A DNA stretch of 64,000 nt from Croceibacterium aestuarii. GTDB lineage: Bacteria > Pseudomonadota > Alphaproteobacteria > Sphingomonadales > Sphingomonadaceae. The notes below the pieces were generated by a model, which saw only the letters and a program-made list of their open reading frames with translations, had not been told where the DNA came from and did no database searches. Numbering within the stretch: the stretch's first letter is position 1; each line of letters begins with the position of its first letter. Shown here one piece after another: positions 17,305-25,257 of this stretch. The position numbers and the translations under genes were made by a program. The DNA is taken from assembly GCF_030657335.1 (NCBI RefSeq), contig NZ_CP131039.1, positions 1,628,501-1,692,500 on the forward strand. Reading direction: 5' to 3'.

Positions 17305-17443
17305 CGCTCTGGGAGGGGCCGGGGCGGCAGAGGGGCCGCACCCGCGAAACGGATAACGCCGGTTCGTCCGGCTCGAACGGCGGGCAATGGCGCTCGCTTC
17401 CCGCAACGGACCCGGCCGGGTCTCGCCGCAAGGAAAAGCGCCA

Positions 17444-18655
17444 ATGAAAACCGCATTCCGCCTGCTCGCCGCTGCTTCGACTCTGACCATTTCCGTTCCA
17501 GCCCAGGCCAAGGACGGCGACCCGGTCGCGATCGCCGATGGCGTCAATCTCGACCTGCTCTTCAACGCGCGCCTGCGCTACGAGACGGTCGATCAGGCCA
17601 GCGCCGCCAATGATGCCGATGCCATCACCTTTCGCTTGCGCTTCGGCGGCGAGATCAAGGCGTCTGATTTCTCGGTCCTGGCGGAGGCGGAGAGCACCCG
17701 CGCTTTCCAGTCGGATTACAACGACACGCTTCCGGGCAACGGAGTCGAGCCGTTCCCTGTGGTCGCCGATCCCGAAAGTATCGAGCTCAACCGGGCGCAG
17801 GTCTCGTGGATGAAGGACGGCACCGGCGTGACGGTCGGGCGCCAGCGCATCATCCTCGACAACGCGCGCTTCGTCGGCAACGTCGGTTGGCGCCAGAACG
17901 AGCAGACCTTCGACGCGGTGCGCGGGCAGGCGAAGATTGGACCGGCCACGCTCGACGCGACCTATTCGAATTCCCTGCGCACGATCTTCGGCAGCGACAG
18001 TCCGAATGAGCACTTCGACGGCGACATCGTCCTGCTAAACGCCGGGGCCGAGCTGGCCGGTGTCGAGGTGAAGGCTTTTTCCTACCTGATCGATTACGAC
18101 ACTCGGGCCGCCTTCTCGAGCCAGACTTACGGCGTGTTGGCCAAGGCCAGCCTCCCACTGCCGGGTGTCAAACTGAGCGTGACGGCGAGCTATGCCCGCC
18201 AGGGCGACTATGGCGCGAACCCGGTGAGCTACTCGGCCGATTATTACAGCTTCGAACTGGGCAGCACGTTGGCCGGCTTTTCGCTCGGCGCCGGATACGA
18301 GGAACTAGGCAGCGATGGCGGTGTAGCGTCCTTCCAAACGCCGCTGGCCACGCTCCACGCTTTCAACGGCTGGGCGGATATGTTCCTGACGACGCCGGCG
18401 GCGGGCCTGCGCGACTATTACGTGAAGGCAGGCAAGACGTTGAAAGTGCCCGGGCTCCCCGGTCTCAACGCAGCGGTGGTCTACCACAAGTTCGACAGCG
18501 ACTTCGGCGGCCTCGACTACGGCACCGAGTGGGACGCCCAGCTCGGCCTCAAGCTCGGCCCGATCACCCTGCTGGCGAAGTACGCCGACTTCAATTCCGA
18601 CGGGTTCGCATCCGACACCGAGAAGCTCTGGCTCCAGACCGAATACGAGTTCTGA
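17444..18655 (+). CDS. Outer-membrane porin, alginate-export (AlgE-like) family
   Basis: A 403-residue protein with a signal peptide (MKTAFRLLAAASTLTISVPAQA) and a barrel of alternating strands: FNARLRYETVDQ, ITFRLRFGGEI, VTVGRQRIILDNARFVGNVGWRQNEQTFDAVR, ending LQTEYEF with a terminal Phe. The GRQRIILDNARFVGN stretch is typical of the alginate-export family. The ATG at 17444 has AAGGAAAA upstream. It lies 139 bp after the transporter ATPase and before leader 2, so it probably shares the nrtA transcript. It may serve as the outer-membrane channel for nitrate or nitrite rather than alginate; this role is inferred from position only. Confidence 0.85.
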   Translation: MKTAFRLLAAASTLTISVPAQAKDGDPVAIADGVNLDLLFNARLRYETVDQASAANDADAITFRLRFGGEIKASDFSVLAEAESTRAFQSDYNDTLPGNGVEPFPVVADPESIELNRAQVSWMKDGTGVTVGRQRIILDNARFVGNVGWRQNEQTFDAVRGQAKIGPATLDATYSNSLRTIFGSDSPNEHFDGDIVLLNAGAELAGVEVKAFSYLIDYDTRAAFSSQTYGVLAKASLPLPGVKLSVTASYARQGDYGANPVSYSADYYSFELGSTLAGFSLGAGYEELGSDGGVASFQTPLATLHAFNGWADMFLTTPAAGLRDYYVKAGKTLKVPGLPGLNAAVVYHKFDSDFGGLDYGTEWDAQLGLKLGPITLLAKYADFNSDGFASDTEKLWLQTEYEF

Positions 18656-18679
18656 TGCGTGGGAGGGTCCTGAAGCAAA

Positions 18680-18702
18680 CGAATGCTGCATTGCAATATT
18701 CG
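18680..18702. repeat. Imperfect 23-bp palindrome at the start of leader 2
   Basis: The pattern is CGAAT-NN-TGCA-T-TGCA-NN-ATTCG, symmetric about the central T. It includes the element TGCTGCATTGCAA (18684-18696), which recurs before leader 1 as TGCTGCAGTGCAA (12893-12905). Only the inner TGCA-N-TGCA core is kept in leader 1. It may be an activator site for a nitrogen regulator. Confidence 0.45.
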
Positions 18703-18859
18703 CTTGCGACCAAAGCGCGAATTGCAGTAACGAACAGGAGATCGGGATATCTGCCCGTCCAGAGTCGGACGATCCGCAAATCCCGGTTTGAAGTTCAACA
18801 TTGCGTGGCAACGGTGCCGCCGGTCTGTCCCTTGTGGGACGCGACTTGGCGGCTTTTTT
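18684..18859 (+). promoter_or_regulatory. NasT-responsive leader 2 (two hexaloop hairpins plus terminator) before nirB
   Basis: It has the same order and spacing as leader 1. The upstream element is TGCTGCATTGCAA (18684-18696). Hairpin P1 starts 72 bp after the element's first base: stem CGTCC/GGACG, loop AGAGTC (18756-18771). After a 33-base linker comes P2: stem GTGGC/GCCGC, loop AACGGT (18805-18820). Both loops have A1 and G4, exactly the ANTAR signature. The block TTCAACATTGCGTGGCAACG (18794-18813) is identical in leader 1. The P2 3' arm overlaps the terminator's 5' arm. It should place nirB-nirD-nasA-cobA under the same NasT switch as the transporter. Confidence 0.88.
18816..18859 (+). 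terminator. Intrinsic terminator of leader 2
   Basis: GCCGCC (18816-18821) pairs with GGCGGC (18848-18853). The inner GTC/GAC and GTCCC/GGGAC stems close a TTGT loop, and six T residues (18854-18859) follow. The upper stem differs in sequence from leader 1 while the pairing is kept, which is good evidence for a selected structure. It ends 37 bp before the nirB start. Confidence 0.9.
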
Positions 18860-18896
18860 GCGTGCGCGCTCAGGGCTTCGGCCCGCGGAGGAAGAG

Positions 18897-21383
18897 ATGA
18901 ACGCACCGGCTGGCCTGGATCTACCGGATCCCCCGCGCGAGAGGCTCGTGGTCATCGGCAACGGCATGGCCGGATGCCGCGCGGTCGAGGAAATGCTCGA
19001 GCGCGATGCTGGCCGCTTCGACATCGTGATCTTTGGCGCCGAACCGCGGGTCAATTACAACCGCATCATGCTCTCCCCGGTGCTCGCCGGCGAGAAGACG
19101 TTCGACGAGATCGTCATCAACTCGACCGAATGGTACGCCGAGAACGGGATCGAGCTCGTCAGCGGCGACCCGGTCGAGCACATCGAGCGCGAGAGCATGT
19201 CGGTGGTCAGCCGCTCCGGCCGGATCGAGCCCTACGACAAGCTGCTGATCGCCACCGGTTCCGACCCGTTTATCATCCCAATTCCCGGCAACGATCTGCC
19301 GGGTGTCGTGACCTTTCGCGACCTCGACGATGTGGAGCGCATGCTCGCTGCCGCGGAACTCGGCGGTGACGCGGTGGTAATCGGCGGCGGCCTGCTTGGA
19401 CTGGAGGCAGCGCACGGCCTGTCCTTGCGAGGAATGAAGGTCACCGTCGTTCACCTTATGCCAACCCTGATGGAACGCCAGCTCGACGAGGCGGCCGGAT
19501 ACCTGCTTCGTCAGGAGCTGGAGAGCCGCGGCCACACCATCCTGACTGGCGCCAATACGAAAACCATTCACTCCATCGAGGGTCGGGTCGCCGGGATCGA
19601 GCTTGAAGATGGAACCCGGATCAAGGCCGACATCGTAGTCGTGGCGGCGGGCATCAAGCCGTCGATTGGGCTGGCCAAGGCCGCCGGCCTCGAGTGCGAG
19701 CGCGGCATCATGGTCGACGATCACATGGTCACCTCCGACCCCGACATCCTGGCGGTCGGCGAATGCGTGCAGCACCGCGGACTGTGCTACGGCCTCGTCG
19801 CGCCGCTGTGGGAGATGTGCCGCGCGCTGGCCGATTATCTCACAGACACGCCGAGCGGCTATCTCGGCTCGGTCACCTCGACGAAGCTCAAGGTCAGCGG
19901 CATCGATCTGTTTTCAGCAGGGGATTTCTCGGGGGGCGCGGACTGCGAGGACATCGTCATGCGAGACGCCTCGCGCGGGGTCTACAAGCGCGTTGTCGTG
20001 AAGGGCAACAGGGTCGTCGGGGCGGTGCTCTACGGCGATACTGCGGACGGGAACTGGTACTTCGACCTCCTCAAGAAGGAGGAAGACATCTCGGAGATTC
20101 GTGAGGCGCTGATCTTCGGACAGGCCTTCGCCAGCGGAGGTGCGCTGGCGGACCCTAACGCCGCCGTTGCCGCTCTTTCGGACGACGCAGAAATCTGCGG
20201 CTGCAACGGCGTTTCCAAGGGCAGGGTCGTCCAGTGCATAGAAACCGGCGCACACAGCCTCGATGCGGTGCGCTCGCAGTGCAAGGCTTCGGCCAGTTGC
20301 GGGTCGTGCAGTTGCCTGGTCGAGAGCCTGCTGGCGCTGACGCTGGGCGGCAAGGTCGAGAGCGGCCCGAAGACGATGTGCAAGTGCACCAGCTTCACCC
20401 ACGACGACGTGCGCCACCTGATACTGGAAAAGGGCCTGAAGCTGATCCCACAGGTCATGCAGGAACTGCACTGGACCACGCCCGACGGCTGCTCCTCGTG
20501 CCGCCCGGCGCTCAACTACTACCTGCTCTGCGCCTGGCCCGGCGAATACGAGGATGATGAGAAGAGCCGCTTCGTCAACGAACGGCTGCACGCCAACATC
20601 CAGAAGGACGGCACCTATTCGGTCGTGCCGCGCTTCTTCGGCGGGATCACCAATCCGAAGGAACTGCGCGCAATCGCCGACGTGGTCGAGAAATACGATG
20701 CGCCGATGGTCAAGGTGACCGGCGGCCAGCGGCTCGACATCTTCGGCGTCAAGAAGGAGGACCTACCCGCCGTCTGGGCCGACCTCAATGCGGCGGGAAT
20801 GGTCTCGGGCCACGCCTACGGCAAGGCCCTGCGCACGGTGAAGACTTGCGTCGGATCGGAATGGTGCCGCTTCGGCACGCAGGATTCGACCGGGCTTGGG
20901 GTCAAGCTCGAGCGCCTGACCTGGGGCAGCTACATGCCGCACAAGTTCAAGATGGCGGTCAGCGGCTGCCCGCGCAATTGCGCCGAGGCGACGATCAAGG
21001 ACTTCGGCGTGATCTGCGTCGACAGCGGATACGAACTGCACGTCGGCGGTAACGGCGGGATCCACCTGCGCGGCACGGACCTGTTGTGCAAGGTCGAGAC
21101 CGAGGAGGAGGCGATGGAGACCTGCATCGCCTTCATCCAGCTCTACCGCGAGGACGGCCATTACCTCGAGCGAACGGCTCCGTGGATCGTGCGCAAGGGT
21201 CTCGAATGGATCAAGGCGCAATTGTTTGACGATCCGGGCGCCATCCCCGCGCTCGCGGCGCGGTTCCGCCTGTCGCAGACGTTCTGGCAGGTCGATCCCT
21301 GGGCGCGTCGCGCCGCGGGAGCGCATCGCAACCTGCACAGCCACCTCGCCGAAATCCGTCCCCTTGCCGTGGAGAATGCATGA
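18897..21383 (+). CDS. nirB: Assimilatory nitrite reductase large subunit
   Basis: An 828-residue NAD(P)H-dependent siroheme enzyme reducing nitrite to ammonium in the cytoplasm. The N-terminal FAD/NAD oxidoreductase part has LVVIGNGMAGCRAVEEML and VVIGGGLLGLEAAHGL. A BFD-like [2Fe-2S] region reads CGCNGVSKGRV, then CKASASCGSC. The siroheme/[4Fe-4S] region has CVGSEWCRFGTQ and SGCPRNCAEA, giving all four Cys ligands. The ATG at 18897 has GGAGGAAG just upstream; extension into 18801 would translate leader hairpin P2 and the terminator, so it is rejected. Four-base-scale overlap with nirD. Expression should depend on leader 2. Confidence 0.96.
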   Translation: MNAPAGLDLPDPPRERLVVIGNGMAGCRAVEEMLERDAGRFDIVIFGAEPRVNYNRIMLSPVLAGEKTFDEIVINSTEWYAENGIELVSGDPVEHIERESMSVVSRSGRIEPYDKLLIATGSDPFIIPIPGNDLPGVVTFRDLDDVERMLAAAELGGDAVVIGGGLLGLEAAHGLSLRGMKVTVVHLMPTLMERQLDEAAGYLLRQELESRGHTILTGANTKTIHSIEGRVAGIELEDGTRIKADIVVVAAGIKPSIGLAKAAGLECERGIMVDDHMVTSDPDILAVGECVQHRGLCYGLVAPLWEMCRALADYLTDTPSGYLGSVTSTKLKVSGIDLFSAGDFSGGADCEDIVMRDASRGVYKRVVVKGNRVVGAVLYGDTADGNWYFDLLKKEEDISEIREALIFGQAFASGGALADPNAAVAALSDDAEICGCNGVSKGRVVQCIETGAHSLDAVRSQCKASASCGSCSCLVESLLALTLGGKVESGPKTMCKCTSFTHDDVRHLILEKGLKLIPQVMQELHWTTPDGCSSCRPALNYYLLCAWPGEYEDDEKSRFVNERLHANIQKDGTYSVVPRFFGGITNPKELRAIADVVEKYDAPMVKVTGGQRLDIFGVKKEDLPAVWADLNAAGMVSGHAYGKALRTVKTCVGSEWCRFGTQDSTGLGVKLERLTWGSYMPHKFKMAVSGCPRNCAEATIKDFGVICVDSGYELHVGGNGGIHLRGTDLLCKVETEEEAMETCIAFIQLYREDGHYLERTAPWIVRKGLEWIKAQLFDDPGAIPALAARFRLSQTFWQVDPWARRAAGAHRNLHSHLAEIRPLAVENA

Positions 21384-21757
21384 TGTCCGAGGCCTATGGC
21401 ACCTGGCTCGACATCGGGACCACCACGCAGATCGAACCGGGTTCGGCCCGCACCCTGCCGGTCGCCGGTGGCGACGAGATCGCAGTGTTCCACACCATGC
21501 GCGGGGAGTTCTACGCGCTGGTCAACACGTGTCCGCACAAGCAGGGGCCGCTCAGCCAGGGTATCGTCCATGGCGACAGCGTCTCATGTCCGCTGCACAA
21601 CTGGCGCATTTCGCTCAGGACCGGCGAAGCGCTGGGCGACGACCAAGGCTGCACGCCGACGATCCCGCTCAAGATCGACAGCGGGCGCCTGTTCCTGCTG
21701 CGCGAGGCCGTCATACCGGGAAAAGCGCCGCCCCTCGCGCCGGCGCTGGCGGCGTGA
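21383..21757 (+). CDS. nirD: Nitrite reductase small subunit, Rieske-type
   Basis: A 124-residue partner of NirB. It keeps full Rieske [2Fe-2S] ligands: CPHKQGPLS (Cys-X-His) and CPLHNWRI (Cys-X2-His). Many NirD proteins have lost them, so this one probably carries a cluster. The tandem ATGATG at 21380 offers two starts; the second (21383) has the better spacing to GGAGA at 21371-21375. Its start overlaps the nirB stop, implying coupled synthesis of the two subunits. Confidence 0.93.
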   Translation: MSEAYGTWLDIGTTTQIEPGSARTLPVAGGDEIAVFHTMRGEFYALVNTCPHKQGPLSQGIVHGDSVSCPLHNWRISLRTGEALGDDQGCTPTIPLKIDSGRLFLLREAVIPGKAPPLAPALAA

Positions 21758-21766
21758 GGGGCTGAT

Positions 21767-24340
21767 GTGAAGACCGTCCGGACCACCTGCGCCTATTGCG
21801 GCGTCGGCTGCGGCATCGCGGCCACGGTCACGGGCGAACGTGCGGTCAGCATTGCCGGCGATCCGGACCACCCGGCGAACAGGGGCCAGTTGTGCTCCAA
21901 AGGCACTTACCTCGGCGAGACGGTCGGTCTCGAGGGCCGGTTGCTCAAGCCGATGATCGGCGAGCGCCAAACCGAGTGGAATGAAGCTCTCGATTTGGTC
22001 GCTGAACGGCTGAGGAACACGATCGAACAGCACGGACCGGACAGCGTGGCGTTCTACCTTTCGGGCCAGTTGCTGACCGAGGACTATTACGTCGCCAACA
22101 AGCTTGCCAAGGGCTTCATCGGCACGGCCAACGTCGACACCAACTCCCGGCTTTGCATGTCGAGCGCGGTGGCCGCGCACGTGCGCGCCTTCGGCGAAGA
22201 CATCGTCCCGTGCAACTACGACGACCTCGACTGCGCCGACCTGATCCTTCTGGTCGGATCGAATACGGCCTGGTGCCATCCAATCGTTTGGCAACGGATC
22301 GAGCGTGCGCGGGAGCGCCGAGGCACCAAGCTGGTGGTGATCGATCCGCGCCGGACCGAGACCGCTGAGCTGGCGGACCTGCACGTCCAGCTCGCCCCGG
22401 ATGGCGATGTCGCGCTGTTCAACGCCGTGCTGCGGACGATGAAGCACAGCGGGTTCGTCGATGAAAAATATCTGCGTGCGCGTTGCACCGTGCCGGCGGG
22501 TTTCTGGGATCAGCTGGAAGACCATCCGGGCATCCCGCAGGAGACCTTTCGCGAATTCGCCGCGATGATCGCGACCCATCCGCGCATGGTGACCGTCTTC
22601 AGCCAAGGCGCGAACCAGTCGGCTTGCGGGACCGACAAGGGTAACGCGATCATCAACCTCCACCTCGCGCTTGGCCGGATCAACCAGTCGGGCATGGGGC
22701 CCTTCAGCATCACCGGCCAGCCCAATGCCATGGGCGGCCGCGAGGTCGGCGGGTTGGCCAACGTGCTGGCCTGCCACCTGGGATTCTCGGAAGCAGAGCG
22801 AGCCTCGATCGGCCGCTTCTGGCGGGCACCCGCGCTGTGCACGGGCCCCGGACTGAAGGCGGTTGACCTGTTTCGCGCGATCGACGACGGGCGCATCAAG
22901 TTCGTCTGGATCGTGGCGACAAATCCGGCGGTCTCGATGCCCGATGCCGGCTTCGTGCGACGTGCCCTGCGCAAGTGCCCGACCGTCGTCGTGTCCGACG
23001 TCATCGCCGATACCGACACCGCGCTGCTCGCCGACATTCGCCTTCCCGCGCTCAGTTGGGGCGAAAAGGACGGCACCGTCACCAACTCGGAACGCTGCAT
23101 CAGCCGGCAGCGGGCGCTGTTTCCGCCCCCCGGCACCGCTCGGGCCGATTGGCGGATCGTCTGCCAGGTCGCGGCGAGGCTCGGTTTCGGCAGCGCGTTC
23201 GCTTTCCAGACGCCAGCCGATGTGTTCCGCGAATACGCGGCCATGACGGCGCTCGCTGGGAAGCACGGCAAGCTGCTTGACCTTACCGCCTGGTCCGAAT
23301 GCACGGATCTCGATTACGCTGCGATGTCCCCCTTCCGCTGGGGCGACCGACACCCGCTGAAACAGCGCTTCGTCTCTCCGGGTGGAAAGGCGCGTCTGGT
23401 TGCCGTTTCATCCGCCACGCAGGAGAAGTCGATCCGGCAATGGCCGCTGCGGCTGAACAGCGGTCGCTACCGCGATCAATGGCACACGATGACCCGCACC
23501 TCCCTGAGCGCGAGACTCTCGCTGCACCGCCGCGAGGCGCTGGTCGAGGTGCATCCCGATGACGGCGGACTCTACCAGGTCGAACACGGCGGATTGGCAA
23601 AAGTCGTCACGGCGACCGGCGAAGCAACATTCCGCGTTGCGCTCTCCGACGCGCAGCGCCGCGGTGAGATCTTTGTCCCGATGCACTGGAGCGACCAGAC
23701 CGCAAGTTCGGCACGCGTCGGTCTGCTGGTCGAAGCGATCGTGGACCCGCATTCCGGCCAGCCGGCTTTCAAGAACGTGGCCGCCTCGATCGCTCCGGTT
23801 CATCCCGAATGGCGCGCCTTCCTCGTCACGCGCGATCCGGTTCGTCCCCACGCGGACTATTGGTCGCGCGCGAAGATCGAGGGCGGCTGGCTTTGCGAAC
23901 TCGCCGGCTCCGGCATTCTCGACGTCGACGCCCTTTTGCCGGCTGGCCTCCGGCACGAAGCCAGCGACCGAAGTCGCGGCATGTTGCGTGTGGTGGTCTC
24001 CGCGGACGACGGGCAAATCGAAGCGGCGCTATACGTCACGAGGGCGGGCAGCCTTCCCGACCGCGAGTGGATTGTCCGCCAATTCCCAGCGCCCGACGCC
24101 AGCGCGGTCGAATGGCTCGCCGGCCGGGCGTCGGCACCCCCGGCCGACCGGGGCAAGTTGGTCTGCGTCTGCTTCGATGTGTGCGAGAGCGATATCCTGG
24201 CGTCGTTGGACGACGGAGCGACAACCGTGAAGCAGGTGTGTTCCGTGACGCAGGCCGGAACCAACTGCGGTTCGTGCCGGACGATCATTGCTGGCCTCTT
24301 GAAGCGGAAGTCCGAGACAAGCCTGGAAGCGGCGACATGA
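21767..24340 (+). CDS. nasA: Assimilatory nitrate reductase catalytic subunit
   Basis: An 857-residue molybdopterin enzyme that reduces nitrate to nitrite in the cytoplasm. The N-terminal [4Fe-4S] motif TCAYCGVGCGI with a downstream GQLCSKG is clear. Molybdopterin-binding landmarks include NTNSRLCMSS-like DTNSRLCMSSAV, GSNTAWCHPI and FSITGQPNAMGGREVGG. A C-terminal BFD-like [2Fe-2S] domain (KLVCVCFDVCESDI, then GTNCGSCR) closes the protein, as in proteobacterial NasA. Start is GTG at 21767, 9 bp after nirD. No separate NasB/NasC flavoprotein is encoded here, so electrons may reach NasA through the C-terminal cluster from another donor. ATGA overlap with cobA. Confidence 0.95.
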   Translation: MKTVRTTCAYCGVGCGIAATVTGERAVSIAGDPDHPANRGQLCSKGTYLGETVGLEGRLLKPMIGERQTEWNEALDLVAERLRNTIEQHGPDSVAFYLSGQLLTEDYYVANKLAKGFIGTANVDTNSRLCMSSAVAAHVRAFGEDIVPCNYDDLDCADLILLVGSNTAWCHPIVWQRIERARERRGTKLVVIDPRRTETAELADLHVQLAPDGDVALFNAVLRTMKHSGFVDEKYLRARCTVPAGFWDQLEDHPGIPQETFREFAAMIATHPRMVTVFSQGANQSACGTDKGNAIINLHLALGRINQSGMGPFSITGQPNAMGGREVGGLANVLACHLGFSEAERASIGRFWRAPALCTGPGLKAVDLFRAIDDGRIKFVWIVATNPAVSMPDAGFVRRALRKCPTVVVSDVIADTDTALLADIRLPALSWGEKDGTVTNSERCISRQRALFPPPGTARADWRIVCQVAARLGFGSAFAFQTPADVFREYAAMTALAGKHGKLLDLTAWSECTDLDYAAMSPFRWGDRHPLKQRFVSPGGKARLVAVSSATQEKSIRQWPLRLNSGRYRDQWHTMTRTSLSARLSLHRREALVEVHPDDGGLYQVEHGGLAKVVTATGEATFRVALSDAQRRGEIFVPMHWSDQTASSARVGLLVEAIVDPHSGQPAFKNVAASIAPVHPEWRAFLVTRDPVRPHADYWSRAKIEGGWLCELAGSGILDVDALLPAGLRHEASDRSRGMLRVVVSADDGQIEAALYVTRAGSLPDREWIVRQFPAPDASAVEWLAGRASAPPADRGKLVCVCFDVCESDILASLDDGATTVKQVCSVTQAGTNCGSCRTIIAGLLKRKSETSLEAAT

Positions 24341-25158
24341 ACGACCTGATTGCTCCGGGCGAAGTGTGGCTGGTCGGTGCCGGGCCGGGCGATCCCGAGC
24401 TCCTGACGCGCAAGGCCGAGAAGTTGATCTGCGCGGCCAGCGTCGTGCTCTACGACGCGCTCGTCGGCCGCGGTGTGCTCGACCTCGTGCCGGCTGGTAT
24501 CAGGCTGACCCCGGTCGGAAAGCGCGCTGGGCGCCATTCCAAGGATCAGCGAACGATCGATGCGCTGCTGGTCGAGCTGGCTCTCGCAGGGGAACGAGTC
24601 GTGCGCCTGAAGGGCGGAGATCCAGCGGTTTTCGGCCGCGCGAACGAGGAGCTTGCAGCCTGCCGTGCACACGGCATCATCGTCCACGTCTGCCCGGGTA
24701 TAACTGCAGCGAGCGCGGCAGCCGCCTCGCTCGGCACATCGCTGACCCTCCGCGGTCTCGCGCGTCGCCTCACGCTGGTAACGGCACATACCCGGAGCGG
24801 CCATGCCTCGCCACTCGACTGGGCGGCCCTTGCGGACCCGGAAGCGACACTGGCGGTTTACATGGGCAAGGCGGCGGCGGCGGAGGTTGCCGCGGGCTTA
24901 ATCGAGGGCGGCCTGCCTGCCCATACTCCAGTTACACTTGTCGAAAGCGTCAGCCTCGAAAACGAACGCCGATTCCACACGCGACTCGATCTTCTGCCAA
25001 TCGCGGCGAGAACCGCTCTCGGGAACGGGCCTGCCATCCTGCTCATCGGACAATCGATGCGGCAGGAATATGTCGATGTGCCGGTCGAATCCCAGAGATC
25101 GGCCGCTCGGCAAGCAATCCCTTCGTCAGATGAGAGCGCGAAGCCAGTACTCCAATAA
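24337..25158 (+). CDS. cobA: Uroporphyrinogen-III C-methyltransferase (SUMT)
   Basis: A 273-residue S-adenosylmethionine-dependent methyltransferase making precorrin-2, the siroheme precursor. Family motifs are VWLVGAGPGDPELLT near the start, VLYDALVG, VRLKGGDPAVFGR and CPGITAASAAAASLG. There is no CysG-type dehydrogenase/ferrochelatase domain, so siroheme completion needs genes elsewhere. Start is the ATG overlapping the nasA stop; the longer upstream frame is out of phase with nasA. Being last in the nirBD-nasA unit it supplies cofactor for NirB. A C-terminal tail of ~30 polar residues (ESQRSAARQ...) lies beyond the usual domain. Confidence 0.94.
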   Translation: MNDLIAPGEVWLVGAGPGDPELLTRKAEKLICAASVVLYDALVGRGVLDLVPAGIRLTPVGKRAGRHSKDQRTIDALLVELALAGERVVRLKGGDPAVFGRANEELAACRAHGIIVHVCPGITAASAAAASLGTSLTLRGLARRLTLVTAHTRSGHASPLDWAALADPEATLAVYMGKAAAAEVAAGLIEGGLPAHTPVTLVESVSLENERRFHTRLDLLPIAARTALGNGPAILLIGQSMRQEYVDVPVESQRSAARQAIPSSDESAKPVLQ

Positions 25159-25257
25159 TGGTGCATACCCCCTCCCTGCTTGCGCGGGTTGAAGAGAAAC
25201 TTAGCAGATTACAATGCATCCCACCCGCTCCGCCAGCTGTTGTTACGATCGCAGATG

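Noticed and set aside
18801-18896. N-terminal extension of nirB by 32 codons
   Set aside because: It would translate the leader's second hairpin and terminator. The ATG at 18897 has a strong ribosome-binding site and matches the NirB N-terminus.
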